DNA of 64,000 bases from NCBI GenBank assembly GCA_036927565.1, contig JAYESD010000008.1, forward strand, positions 17,936,100 through 18,000,099, in the 5' to 3' direction. Positions within the stretch are counted from its first letter, which is position 1. The number at the start of each line of letters is the position of its first letter. Position numbers and translations under genes: made by a program. The notes below the pieces were generated by a model. That model ran no database searches, was not told the origin of the DNA, and saw nothing but the letters and a program-made list of their open reading frames with translations. Positions 33,965 through 46,545 of the stretch are shown here, piece after piece. The DNA is from Tuctoria greenei. Lineage: Eukaryota; Streptophyta; Magnoliopsida; Poales; Poaceae.

Positions 33965-36900
33965 TTACTCAGTCGCGTCTAGCGTCAATGGCTCGTTGAT
34001 GATGGCATTCAATTTGTCCATCAATCCCTTGCCTGTGGAAAGACCATCGGCCTGAGAGTAGAATACATGACTTGTCTTGTAAAGATTCCAGAACATCTCC
34101 CTGCATGCTTTAGGAACGACACTGTCTTCTCTAAGAACCAACCGCAACAAATCTCTTCTATATGAGGTTATTGATTCCTGGATAGCCATTTTAGCTGCTT
34201 GGATTGACATAGAACCTCCATTTTGCATAATAAGTAGTGATACACTATTTAATTTACCATCCTCGCATTCTCTCTGTAGATGTAGATCATTTATCAGATA
34301 TACCTGTTTAAGAATGTTGGCAAGTTACTATGAAGATGTCGTTAAAACAAACAAGAATACCTCAAAGGTTTGAGTATCATTCTGCAAGCGGCCGCATGTG
34401 CTCATTAGCCTAAACATCTCTTTATATTCTTGACATTTCACAATGTCCTCCCATATATTTTGTCCTAAAAAATAAAGTGTCGCATGTATAGTAGGACCCA
34501 AAGCGAATGTCTCAATTGCATTTGTCATGTATTCCTCCATTGTTGGCACATATTTGTTCCGTTGCCGTTCCGCATCAGTCAATACTGACTTCAAATAGTC
34601 TAGCCACTGCAGATGATATAGGCTTGTTAACATTTTTGTTATACAGAATGAATCTAAAAGGATCGGAGGATCACCCGTGATACTTACTGATTCAACGATA
34701 TATTTTGTAACATCACGGTTTTGCACCACCGAAGCCTTTGCTCCAATCTGGTTCACTGTTCTATAAAGAGCAGTAAATACTGTTTTTACTTCCTCAGAGC
34801 AGAACTCAGCATGGTGATATTGATTCCACCTAATGCATATTGGCACAACAGGAATGAAGGAAACTTGGTGAAGGGAATACACAAAATTCATTAGAATGAT
34901 CCTGTGAAGAATGTAGTTGAGGGATTTTACTTTTCCACCAAAGATATGAGATTTCGTAGTTCTTCCATTGATCCTCCAACGTCAAAAAAGTCATCAGTAA
35001 CAACAGTTAAATGAACACATTTTGCACATGCAACGCGAGCATCAGAGAGCTCGTGAGGGCTTATGGTGGCAGCAGCCGATAGATAACTCATTGTCAGAGT
35101 GTCCCGTAAAAAGGGTATCTTATCAAACTTACTTTCTGTCTTCCAACTGTAATGCATGACAAATGTTGGCATATATATATGTCTAAGAGAGGAGGTTAGC
35201 AAGCCAAGAGAGCGTATAACAGTGAGATTACCTTTTTAGTTGCTGGAGTTCATCCTGATAAATATGTTGAGAGGCGCTGAAATCTTCAATAGCCAAAGCT
35301 AAAACATCTTGACTGACATGGCATTGCCTGGTTCAAAAACGATTTTACAATTCCTCCCTAATTTATATGTTGTTCGAAATTCTTGTGCAATTCTTTTGAA
35401 ATGTCGGAAACTTACAGTTGTTTTGTCCTTAGATTTGGAGAAACCCTAGTATCAAAGTTTTCAATGTTCCTCTTGTGGTACATAGGTTCAAACATGGCAT
35501 AAAAGGGAAATTTAAGAGCATATTCAACCTACAATTGGGAAACAATCGTTGATTCAAATGTAAAACTGAACAAGTAAAATGAGGATTTTAAGTTTCATGG
35601 ACGCACCTGTCCAAACAATGGTATTCTTCGCAAGGCATCAGAGCACAACTTTTCATTTAATAACCTACCTGACCAACAACCTATTTTCTCTAGTATTGGC
35701 TCATTTTTTGATAAACTGACTTTTGAAGCTTTATATAATTCCAACAAAGTTTTTGTATCGTCTAAGTATCCTTCAAGTGAGCTATGGACAGAGGATGCTT
35801 CCGAAAAATGGGACAATTCATCTGTGATGATAGATTCATAGTGCTTTAGATGAAGAGAAAGGACAACATAACTAAAAATGGAGAACTTTTTCTCTGCATG
35901 TACCTGACGAAATATCATATCCATTCATCCTTAAAATACGAAATGCCATTGCGCATGTTTCTGCATCTGACATTATTTCCTCGTCCCCCTGTGACCAGAG
36001 ACTGAAAACTAGATATTGTCAAGTTTAAATCGTACAATATCAACATATAAAATACTGTATCTTTACTAATAACAGCGGTTACATATATGTCTTGTCAAGG
36101 ATGCTCTTGATCTCACTAGAAAAATGCCGAGATATCCCAACCATTTCTAGGGTATTCACCAATGAAAGCCGATTATATATATTTAGAGGGTACTGAGTCG
36201 GTACTGCAAAAGGTATGATAACATCACATATTATTAGCAATAGTCAACAAGCTTGAAGATCCCCCAGAGGCAATCTGGATAAACATACCTGCGCCACCAA
36301 TTATATTCACTATAGAATCTAGGTAATGGAGGGCTTTATCATCATAGTTGTGCACTAATGCAGCTGCAGTAGCTGCAGGAGAGTTGAACAATGATCCATT
36401 CTTCCGCTGAAACTTCAAAAATGTATTGCACTCAACCTGACTAAATAACCCTTCAGCGACATAGACCAAATATGCTTCTATCCCTAAACACTCGTCACCA
36501 GCCATCCTAAATTAATTGCAAATATGTTACTCAAAGATAAGATGAATTCTGATTGTAACACACACTAGTAGTAAAATAAAACTTTTGACTCATAGTTCCT
36601 TCGTTCCTAGAGATAACTGAAACAAATATCACCTACATTCAAAATCAAATAAAATCACAACACACACACGCGGGCGCACGCACAGACACACACACACAAT
36701 ATCTTTAAAGAAAGTGTCAAACTAAAGATAATTTATAAAATCTGATCAACCCCATTACTAGTTGACAAAAAATATGATATGAACTCAACAAGATCATAAA
36801 CAAATATAATTTTCTTGTCATGATATTGAAACCTCATTCATGTGGAATACCATAAAAATAGTTACTGATGAATATCTTCTTTTTCTACACTATGATTAGA

Positions 36901-37149
36901 TTTGCAATGTAATTTGTCTTGTACAGTACTCCTATTCCAAAAAACATAAGACTCACATGTATTCAAAATTCAAACTTTGTGATTGTCAACTAATGAATAG
37001 TCTATCAATACATAAATTTAGAATTATAAAATTGGTACTACTAGATTAGATCGTCAAGAGGGAAACAACCCGGATTACCAGCTAAGGCACCTAAATGATC
37101 GCTCGGTGGTAAAGGAGGTGGAGGTGCAAAGACAGCCAGGAGGTTTGCC

Positions 37150-37182
<33 letters not shown>

Positions 37183-40100
37183 AGTCACTGATCGAGCGCC
37201 TTTGCGCTGAAGATGAACGGGGCTAAGCGATCTTCCTAAGCTGTGGGATTTTAAAATGTTTATTTTGGTTTCATGTCAGGGTATAATATATGTATTGTAC
37301 CATGATTATAATCATAAATTAATATGACAACCTAATCATTTTCTACCAATAGAACTACAAAAGTGCATAAACAAGTATTTATGAAAAAATATCAAATATT
37401 TGGTACTGTAGGGAATGTTGTCATCTATCAACATGCAAAATTTTGAAATATACTTCGCTTTCATACCAACAAACAATAATGAAATTCTTTAAAGGGGTAC
37501 ATTATATCTTGCTGCATGGTGCAGACGGGTTTAAATATTTTGAGCCTATTGTAACTTTTTCGGCTTTAACCCTAAAAAAAGTATTGAGGCGTCGTTGGAG
37601 CTAGTGGCTCTTTATGTAGGTATCGGTATTCGAGATTCATGCAAAGCAGATAAACGGTTGAGATCGCGGGTTAGGAAAAAGGGAGAAGAGACCACCACAT
37701 TTCATGATCTGATTAGCGCGCATGGGTGGTGGGTGAAAAGAACCAATTTTTAAACTTTAAATATGTTTTTGCTGACAATATTACTCTATTTTTGAATCCA
37801 TTTAAACAACCATATTTCCTAGAATTAATGACACAAATTGAGATCCACTGTGAATACTTTTAATTTTATTTAGATTCAGTTTATCAACATTTCATATCAT
37901 TAGAGATCAAAAGTTCATTTCTAATGTAACAATATTTTTGATGTACTATGTTAATATTTCAAAAAAAAATATAATGTGTTCTTTTAAAATGTTGAAGATC
38001 ATTTGATGAGCTGTAACACCCTACTTTCCAAATTTTGTGAAATCCAAATTTTAGAATGAACTTAGAAGTACATATTAATAATAAATTATTTTTATAAATA
38101 AAAATCTTAAAAAGTGCGCTTCATCCTGCATATGCATTCATGTTCATGCATAAAATCTAGTGAGCACATTTTATTCGAAGCAAATTAGAGATTATATGCA
38201 TTTGCAAAATAATTAGGGATGCAATAGGAGAAGAAAAAAATAGAAACAAGAAAAAATAATCAGAGTCGGCCATGGGCCAGCTTCTTTTCCTCAGCCCACC
38301 TCGTCTTTTCTTCTCAACTCACCTCCTTTCCCACTTGGCCCTTAGCTAAAATTCTAGGAAATTTTCTTAAAGTAATAGACTTCTATGGAAGATCCAAATG
38401 AGTTGGCATTTGCAAAATGGGTATCATAACGCTTGGGAAACCTCTACAACAGATGACTCAAAAATATTGTTGAAATGGGGATTGAGGAGAGAGAATGCAA
38501 AAACTGAGTGCTCTACTCACGTAAGGTAAAATGGGTGTACTTTGGAGACTAAAGTGACCCAAACCTAAAATTGAACACCCAAACACTCATTTGTCTACTC
38601 ATTTTGTCAATTCATTGTTGGAGTAAGTCTTAGAACCTACTCCAAACCTTCATCAGCCAAATCACGTTAAAAATAGATTGAGAGATACGCCACTCTCTTG
38701 ATAGGAGTGCATTAAGTGTTGGTAAAGTGTACAACAGTTAAAAATATTTTCGGCAGTTGTTGTCACGTTATTGACATACTATTGACTTGAGCTCTCGATG
38801 ATTAGCCTCTTACGATCCTTTTCTTGTTGTGTGGGATGGTTTGTGGATGGCGTGTTTTGGAAGAGTTGGCTACACGCCAGATCCAGTAGAACCACATGCC
38901 CGAAGGCTCGCTAGCTTAACACTTGGGAACTAACAGGAAGGATTGAGTCTCCTTAGTGTCAAACAATTAAAATAATGACTCCAACTTCCTCTCCTCGATT
39001 TATTCCCTTATGGATGTGTGTACCAACTGCTAATACAAAGATTGACACGGAAAGCATAGTGGACTCCAGAGAAGTGGTCCTGACATGACAGGCAGATAAA
39101 GAAAGGTACAAAGAATTTATAGTAAACGCAAATATTTATGCGACCAGCAGTAAAAGAACGTACCGTTTAAGTTCTATATCCCGGAGGCGTAAAATTTCAT
39201 CAATATTAGTTTGCGTGGCAGGAAATTCCAGGCCCATCGAAATCGCAAGTCTAACCAGAGCAGGGAACGTGATATTGAAACCTACAGGTGCATGAATCTG
39301 CTTATCCATGATGATAACTGAGAAATTCATCCCAACAAATTGTAGTCCTGCCATTTTAGATTTTCATCTTGTTAATATATTCACAATATGGAGGACAGAA
39401 GACATTAAAACAATGGAAGGTAACTGAATTCGTGTCTAGTACCTCTTTGTATTTCCTCAGAACCAGCGTCCCATTTCTTCAGCGCAATTACACATGCTAA
39501 AGTGGACATGAGAGTATCCTTATTGACTGATAAGTCAAATTCGTTGAAACCCCACGACCCATTTCCGTGTTGGTTTTGCAGAATCCATTCTAAACATTTA
39601 GGGAAGCACGGAGACTGATGATTACTGCCTGGCAATGGCACCATAGCCACAACTGCTGTGTCATACGGAGACGGCAAATACTCGGGGTTCTCCAGCTTCA
39701 AATATTTCCGTATCCTTGCCTCCCTTTCCTAATTTATCACCACCGTTTGAAGACCGAATTTCATTACAAGACTGTACACGCTGAAAGATATGATCTCAGT
39801 GGTGATTTTCATACCATGTTCGTGGGGGGTGTATTTCCAACTGTTGATCTCTCCCTTACACGTTCTGTTTCAAAATGAGGTCATGTTTGCAGATATGTTA
39901 AATGGAGCTACTTTTACAAGCGTCGGTAGTAAATTTCAGAAAGCAGAGAATTTTAATACCGGTCCATAGAATCAGACGATGCCATAAACATTGAGGAAAA
40001 ATGGGCACCAAACTTACAAATTGTATCTACTTGTTGAATGGATAACAACACAATAAGCGCAAGCTAGCTAGAGGTTGCTAGTCCTTACCGGAAAAAGATA

Positions 40101-40272
40101 TCGCTCGAGCTCCTACGAGTTGATGTATGTCCGCATGCTCGGCGGAGCAGGCGAAGCTGATGCAAGTTCGCTTTCTCCTGCTCAGGTTCAAGCGACGCTC
40201 TGAGATGAATGGGGCTGCTGCTAGGAGAAGGTCATGACGGCAAGGTGCCAGGACGGGATGCAGATTTGCCAT
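33965..40272 (-). CDS. Kaurene-synthase-like diterpene synthase (KSL), 14 exons
   Basis: Predicted plastid class I diterpene cyclase acting on ent-copalyl diphosphate or a stereoisomer. Exon model (high to low): 40272-40089, 39864-39815, 39728-39443, 39347-39164, 36506-36289, 36203-36083, 36001-35904, 35821-35607, 35528-35416, 35327-35232, 35146-34931, 34829-34688, 34606-34361, 34273-33965. All introns are GT-AG and the sum is 2478 nt (825 aa, all phases agree). Residues 1 to about 45 look like a transit peptide. The class I metal motif DDFFD is at about 573 and the second motif NDTQTFERE at about 717 across an exon junction. No class II DXDD motif, as in kaurene synthases. Exon order and the bifunctional-ancestor beta/gamma domains (FNITFPALVRLA, QRKNGSLFNSP) match grass KS/KSL. 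The usual Trp in SPYDTAW is Val (104). Product cannot be told from sequence. Confidence 0.9.
36650..36702. repeat. (CA)n-rich simple repeat in KSL intron 4
   Basis: Imperfect cacaca/cgcg tract within the large intron. Confidence 0.85.
37052..37251 (+). pseudogene. Nuclear fragment of plastid 23S rDNA
   Basis: About 200 bp reading as sense rRNA on the plus strand. The blocks gacagccaggaggtttgcc, agaagcagccaccctttaa, agagtgcgtaata and gatgaacggggctaagcga are the conserved domain II region of bacterial-type 23S rRNA. Details (aggtttgcctagaag; gagcgcctttgcgctgaag) fit the plastid rather than the cytosolic 25S form. Differences such as agtcactgatcg and gatcttcctaag show decay. It sits in the roughly 2.66 kb intron between KSL exons at 39164 and 36506, antisense to the gene. 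A non-functional transfer (NUPT). Confidence 0.85.
37252..39163. other. Rest of the large KSL intron
   Basis: AT-rich, with a Tekay-like LTR fragment (38012 onward) and otherwise unassigned DNA. No exon signal found. Confidence 0.5.
38012..38350 (+). repeat. Tekay-like LTR fragment in KSL intron
   Basis: Starts tgtaacaccctac and then follows the same layout as the solo LTR at 30016: AT-rich lead with catgcataaaat, an A-rich gaaaaaaatag tract, then pyrimidine-rich ggcccagc-type text. Only the first third is recognisable. Confidence 0.45.
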
Positions 40273-40346
40273 GGGAAGTGTTGGTGCCTAGCTCCGGACT
40301 GGAGTTTCTTGAGATCTGTGTCCTGCCACATGGTGCTGGGACGATG

Positions 40347-40356
40347 GTTTTATAGA
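40347..40356 (-). promoter_or_regulatory. Putative TATA box of the KSL gene
   Basis: The minus strand reads ttctataaaacc about 75-85 bp upstream of the ATG, a normal spacing for a short 5' leader. Confidence 0.55.
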
Positions 40357-40359
40357 ACT

Positions 40360-40922
40360 GACTCCACTTCTTAACAGAGCAACTCTGCTCTAAAACTTTA
40401 TGGTGGAGCAACTTTATCGTTGATGTTTGGCTGCCTCAACTCCATAAAAGAGAGATTTTAGGGTGGGATATTATTTTTACCCTTGGTTAGGCAAATTATA
40501 TGTATATTAGGAATAGTGAAGTACTTCTCTCTTTGTTCCTCTCCCTTGTATCGGTGAATACAGTCATGTAAAATGTCACTACAACTTGCTATATGTTAAA
40601 AATTTTATTGATGAAAGAAGTGTTAGTGCAATACATCAACTGTCTTTTTATCTTTAAAATATTAAAAGAACTTGTTGAAACACCGGATCACACTTTAGTC
40701 TATTGTAAAGCTTTAGAATTTCAGATAGATTTAACTGTAACTAGGTAATTTGCATCGCTAAGTCATAATGCTCAAGGGATCGATAGTAAACTAATATTCC
40801 ATAATATTTCATAAATTACAATGACTTTGTAACTTCTCACTATAAGTACAAACAATAGTTGAGCTATGCTTCTGCCAGCACGACATGAAGACGGCACGAT
40901 GGACCACGGGTCGTGCCCGGAC
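40360..40922. other. KSL upstream region
   Basis: Contains a likely MITE remnant at about 40362-40490 (agagcaactctgctct, and gtttggctgcctcaactcc, phrases common in grass MITEs). Otherwise AT-rich, no gene. Confidence 0.4.
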
Positions 40923-41756
40923 CAACTATAGAAAACCTGACGATTAACGACGGCCAAGATCTATCGTTAATAAGGGTACTACCATCATAAATTGGCTATT
41001 TACAAAGGCAAAGCCTTATTTATGACGGTTTTTTTGTGTGACCAACTATTAGTCGTAATAAGATTATTTACGATGGCAGCCGTTGTAAATAAAATTATTT
41101 ACAACAGTTAGGGTTGCTAGTCGCAAATTTAGGCTCCCTGCCACGTGGCAGCCCAGAGACCTTATTTACGATGGTCTGGAATCTGGCTGTCGTAAATAAG
41201 GGACATTATTTACGACATTCAATTATGGCCATCATAAATAAGAGTGACTTATTTACGACGGTCTAGCACCAGAAACCATCGTAAATTATGAGGGTAGTTA
41301 AAAAAAACAAAAAACGATGCCCTTGCTTTGAGGCCACTTCTGACTCGATGGCCAACTCACACAGGCAATGATGATAGCACGATAATATCATAATAAAAAC
41401 TGTCAACCACTCATAAAACACTATATCACAAACATTATACACACACAACATACGCCACGCTACACGCTACCGTGTCCGCTACCTCCGGAGCCCAGAAAGT
41501 TGTCCTCAAACCATCGTCTAACTCCTAGTAGTTGCAGCAATGAAGTGTGAGCTTCCGTCGCTGATCACTGTGATGTACAAGTGTACTTATATAAGTTATA
41601 GGTTTACAAGTGCATATTTGACTAAATTTGTTTATTACGAGGTAGAGTTGAGCAACTTTAACTATGTTTGGCTATGTTTGAGTAAGTTTATCATATTTTT
41701 AATAAGTTTGGCTAAATTTAATCAAATATGGCTATGTTTGTCTATGTTTGAACAAG

Positions 41757-42095
41757 TTTTTACCTTTGCTCCTGTAGTCAGCACTTGTGGCTTGACCACT
41801 GGTGGCTCCCATCGAGGAATGATGGTCTGCTGTCTTGCCGCTATAACCTGCGAACACAAAGAATTATCACATACATATCATTGATATGTTAAAAATGTTA
41901 AGTACAACAACCAATACTTACCTGCATAGCCATTTGCATCTATAGAATGAACGAGACTTGATACTCGTACCTAGACCTAATAGCTGACGCTTGCCTCTCC
42001 AATTCTAGCCAGAGCTCTTCTTGTGTCCTCTGGAGCTCCTCCTGGACACTTTGGATCTCTAGGTCTCTACTAGGATGGCTACATGATCTAACCTC
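41757..42095 (-). pseudogene. Transposase C-terminal exon remnants of the outer CACTA
   Basis: The minus strand encodes a Glu/Gln/Arg-rich coiled-coil segment (key run EIQSVQEELQRTQEELWLELE) from about 42090, then an in-frame stop and a good donor (atgcag|gtaagt, near 41922). A second short open block (41850-41757) is flanked by acceptor- and donor-like sites. This arrangement is typical of the 3' end of grass CACTA TNP genes. Confidence 0.5.
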
Positions 42096-42462
42096 CTGCG
42101 ATGACACAACAAGAAATGAGTAAAAGAGTGTCGGGCGTATGATCGTCGGTTGTCTAGTGTAGCCGACGGTTATATTTTATAGTTGTCAGTGTATCGACGA
42201 CTTTAGCCAACGCTTCTAATTTGACATTTTTAACTTTTATAGTCATCGGTCCCGACATATTTATTCTATATAGACGTTGTTTTCTGAAGCCCGACGAATT
42301 TACTCCTTATAGTTGTCGGGTCCTGTACCCGACGCATCTACAATCGTAGGGTCGTCGGTCCCAAACAGGAATCGGCGCTCTTAGGTATCCAACACAGCAG
42401 AAAAAGAGCTTCAAGCTCCGGTCCCCGCGCCACCTCAATCTGCTCAGATCAACAAGTTCCAG

Positions 42463-43050
42463 ATGAACATCAATCTATTCACAACTCACAAGCACAAACA
42501 TCAATCTGCCAAAAACTCAATCTGCTCACAACTCACAAGCACAAGCATCAATCTGCCAAACACAAGATCAGCACATCCACGAAAAGAAGATGAACACAAG
42601 CACTACACTAACATATGTTTCTTATTGAAGTGGTTCTCCATTCTCGACAAAAATTACAAGAAAAATTGCCGTACGGCTCACCGGCTCGTGCTCGGAGGAA
42701 TCGTTCAAATAGAGGTCGGGAGAGGGCTAGTGTATCCCGATCAGACCATGCTTGACAACATTCAGGTGGACACAACATCCTATATTGTGGTCAAGGTGGA
42801 CATGGTGCATGAAAATATAAAAAACCTGAAGCTCAAAGTGCCATCGGACGATACAACGCTGACTATGCGGGATGAAGTTACTAGAAGGGTTCAGTGGAGA
42901 CGAAGCCTTATTGTTGTTGACCCAGCAGTAGCAGTAGCTTCCGCGTCGACCGCTTCAATATCTCCTGAGGCATGTCTTCTTCTGCATCCAAATCCAGAAC
43001 AGATGAATTTGTCCCAATTCGAGAGCTATTGTCGCCTCCAGTTATAGAGA
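42463..43050 (+). pseudogene. CACTA transposase-gene fragment (DUF8039-like region)
   Basis: A 194-aa frame. Residues about 65-160 carry the pattern of the domain found downstream of TNP2 in grass En/Spm elements (key run YIVVKVDMVHENIKNLKLKV, then RVQWRRSLIVV). The frame shifts around 43000 into a Ser/Pro-rich linker (42972-43298). Family assignment is by recall of the motif layout, so moderate. Confidence 0.5.
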
Positions 43051-43379
43051 AGAAGCAGAAGTCTTCAATTGGAGAGCATTTGCTTCTAGGTACAGAGAAG
43101 TTGCATCTGTCTCCAACTGTAGAGCCGCAAACTCTCCACTTGAAGAGCGAACGCATTGGTCTCCACCTCGCACTCAAAGTTCCCTGCACCCTACACCTGA
43201 TCAGCCACCAACAAAGCCGGCGAAGAATGTATGTGCCAAGAACAAGGGTCTACCGCAGCTGCGATTATCATCGAAGGAAGGTTGGAAGAAACGAGTGAAA
43301 GAGTCGAAACCTAACCCGAGGGCGCCGAAAGCTATGAGGCATGCAAACCCGAAGTATGAACTGGGAAAGTCGATGCTAA

Positions 43380-44215
43380 CTGCGGCCGCACTCAAACAAG
43401 TTTCTAAACCTTGTGTTCAGCTTCATCAATAGTACATGGAAAATTGCAAAAAGTATGATACCATACTAGTGTCATTGAAGGATAAACACTTTCTCTCGGG
43501 TGATGGCGCTTTTGTCATCTCATGGTTCGATCTCTATGACCTTTTCAACCTCGACACGTTGGATATCTCCCTAATATGCTGCTTCGCATTGTAAGTCTCC
43601 TCAAAAACTAGGTTCTTCAATACATACTCAATACAAGTGTTATATGTGACAAATTTGACATTTTGCGTGTAGGTACCAGCAATAACATGCTCATCATAAC
43701 ACGTGAAACGCGTCTGTTGCATATCTTGACCCGCAAGCAGCAGCAAAACCTCTTCTGCAAACGGGGAAGGGTAGAAAAGAAGTTATTCACCATTTTGTGG
43801 AGGCAATGAAACAGTACAGTGATAATGACCTCCTAGTCCTACTGTTCAATACGGGTAACCATTAGGTAACCATAACAATATCTACACAGTACGATCAGGT
43901 CTGGTACTATGACTCCTCAAGTCCGATAGATGAAAAAACAGGCGAGCGAAAGACTCGGTCATGAAATGATATCTCTTCCGTTATTGACGAGTAAGCTCCT
44001 TCTTCACTTTAGTTTCCTTGCACGATAATTTTACATTAACTGTGAATGTTTTTGTTTAGGGCTTTTGGACAAGTAAAAGGAAAACGCTGACAGCTTACAC
44101 ATCATACTGCATTCGACGTCCCACAACAAGCTCCGTGTAACACATGCAACTTCCACGTCTGCATACACATGGCTTTATTTGGAGAGCAATCTAATTGCAA
44201 TGTATGTGTAAGTGC
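43380..44215 (+). pseudogene. C48 (Ulp1-type) peptidase region of the CACTA element
   Basis: In plus frames with several stops one reads a LYDLFNLDTLDISLICCFAL-type block (43526-43590), then FNTGNH followed by a TAG where the family has Trp after the catalytic His (43843-43874), YYDSSSPIDEKTG with the catalytic Asp (about 43908), and a Gln/Cys block (PQQAPCNTCNFHVCIHMALF, 44120-44180). This is the His-Asp-Gln-Cys layout of Ulp1-like peptidases carried by many CACTA elements. Stops and frame changes make it non-functional. Confidence 0.6.
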
Positions 44216-45379
44216 ATTTATTTTACTTTATTATTAATCTTTTGCTAAATCTCATTTTATCGTGTGGCGGGACTACAAACTTATCTTAAGGAATGCTAAA
44301 CATCGTAGCCTTGAGCATGTTAGAGATGTCCTATGCAGGCTTATATTTTTTGAAACCATTAATTCAAACGGAGAATTTCATTACCCAATAGAGGATTAGG
44401 TGACACTTTGTGTAAATTAGTTACATGTTAAGCTGGATAAACAGGAGAATTTTGTGTAAATAGTTACTTAGTAATCACGATTTACACTTGTTAATATTTG
44501 ATTGGTCAATATGCGTACACTTTGTTAATATTTGATTAGTTATATGTTAAGCTGGATGAACAGGAGATATTTGGCTACATATGCTTCTATATGTGTATAT
44601 TGCTGACACAAATAATACGACTGTCAAATTCTGGCTAGCTCCAGGATGCAGCCGGGAACCAGGATAATCAGGAGTGAGTGTACCTAATAGGAGACGTGCG
44701 TCTAGCAGAGAGAGTCTTCTGTTAGCGTTGTACTGAATTTGCCTGTAAAGAATCCGCGACGCGCTGTAACAGAGGATGTCTTGGATTATCTAAATAAAGG
44801 AGACACGATTCCTTATAGCACGTCTCAGATAAGTCAACAAATGTGCGATGGACTGTCATAAATAATGTCTTGGATCATTCAAAATATCTGGGACGAGCTG
44901 CATTAGAGCGTGTCTTTCATTCACAATGATCACCGACGCGCGCCTCGCTTGTCTCCGATGATCTCGTAAAGCTCGTCTGTTATGACTTAGTGAAAGGAGA
45001 CGTACTGCCTTTGAGCGTGTCTCCCACCTAGTCTGATCGGCGACGTGCCTTGCCGCCCGTCTATGATGACAACGTAATGCGAGACGCGATGACGGAGACA
45101 CACAATTTGTTCGTCTTCCTTCTTCGTTCGGGTATGTCTCGTATGAGCCTTTCTTACATAGTGTAGGCTGGGTATAAGGCTTCTATTTACAAGGGTTGCA
45201 TAATTTTCGACGGTGAACCGCCGTAAATAAACCTTGGGCTCTTATTTACGAAGGTCGTAGGTCAACAGTAGTAAATAACATGCTTATTTAGAACGGCTAA
45301 CTCTAGCAATAGGAAATTATCTAAATAATGATGACACCATCGCAAATTACCTTGGCCGTCGTTAATGCGACGCTTACTG

Positions 45380-46545
45380 TTAGGCTGCCCACACTTATGG
45401 GCCTCTAAATAACACCTCTAAAGGAATATTGATCTCCCACCTCTAAAAGATTCTCAAATTTACAGTTTCGTTTTCCACGCTCATTGACCTCTATATAGAC
45501 CTCTACGAACGTCTCCCATGGTCGCCCCCAGACTGAGAACAGAGGAGCTCCTCCACAAGCTCTTTCTCCGGATGCATCTACGGGAAGTCGGTGCCGTTGC
45601 CGCCCGCATCGTCCGCTCGCCGCATAAAAAAAAAAACGGTTGCTTCACTCATGTGAATCTTTTCGTCGGGGTCATAGCGATGGAAATAGGACACCTTATC
45701 TGTGGCGCTGTACTGTAGAAATCGCTAATAAGACGCTCCCTGTGAACTGACCGCTGCGCCGCCTCCTGGGACTGCTAAAACGGTAAAACGCCATAGGGGT
45801 GGTATACCAGCCCGTCCGAGCGGCCTTAGCAAACACTCAAAGATGGCACTGCACGGCAAGATTGGCCGATGTGGGCTGCCGCTGCATGACACAATACAGC
45901 ACGAGAGACAAGCCAGTCCGACCGTGCTGGGATGGCACCGTCCAAGTCTCATTTCTAACTACAATTCCTAATCATATATGTTGACATGGCAAAAGAATTG
46001 TATTTTAATTTAGCTGCAAAATACGGACAATTTTATGTGAAAATCGAAAGTATTAGCTGTCGTTCTTTTTATAAAATCATGCATGGTTGTATACAATTGA
46101 TCTACTGGTAACTAGCGTCAAATGATATATAGTTTGTATATAACTCAACAAAGTTGTGCTCCTATGTACCAACACATTGCGTCCAATAGTCCAGCCTGAT
46201 AAAAAATCTGTACAATTCAAACACTTGCCCGCCATGCAGAATCTTTTCAGACCACACCTACATTAAATGTTCGGCAGCTGTCTAACTGTAACGGGCCAGC
46301 CCCCCTTGGATGTTGTCGCTGTGCATTCATTTCCAGGCATGTTTTTGACTTATGGTACCTCTCGACAGTGGACATGTTTGTGGGACAGCTATGAACGAAA
46401 AATCCACTCTTTGGCAAGTTTTTTAACGTCTTGATTGACTCTATCATGAACACAAAACAGTTACTGTGGTGTCCGGCGTTATGGACACAACTAGACCATT
46501 AATTTTGGCCCTTGCGTAGAAGTTTTGAGATTTCTCCATCTCCCG
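45380..46545. other. Unassigned DNA between CACTA segments
   Basis: GC-richer stretch 45380-45960 with a short frame from an ATG at 45518 after a ctatatagacc block, but no recognisable domain. The rest shows nothing. Confidence 0.35.

Larger units (their letters stand above)
42105..45163 (+). mobile_element. Inner CACTA element, decayed
   Basis: The right terminus is tttcttacatagtg (complement cactatgtaagaaa, ends 45163). The left terminus is probably cacaacaagaaatgag at 42105. Subterminal repeats differ at the two ends: cgacgg/gtcggg motifs at 42130-42370, and ggagacgcg / cgtctc motifs at 44690-45140. No matching 3-bp target duplication (tga versus tag), so one end may be wrong. Confidence 0.6.

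Noticed and set aside
37052..37251. Functional rRNA gene
   Set aside because: Only about 200 bp of 23S with substitutions, inside an intron.
41540..41884. Phe/Tyr-rich 114-aa membrane-like protein
   Set aside because: Built from a degenerate repeat of gctatgtttg-type text next to CACTA exons on the other strand.
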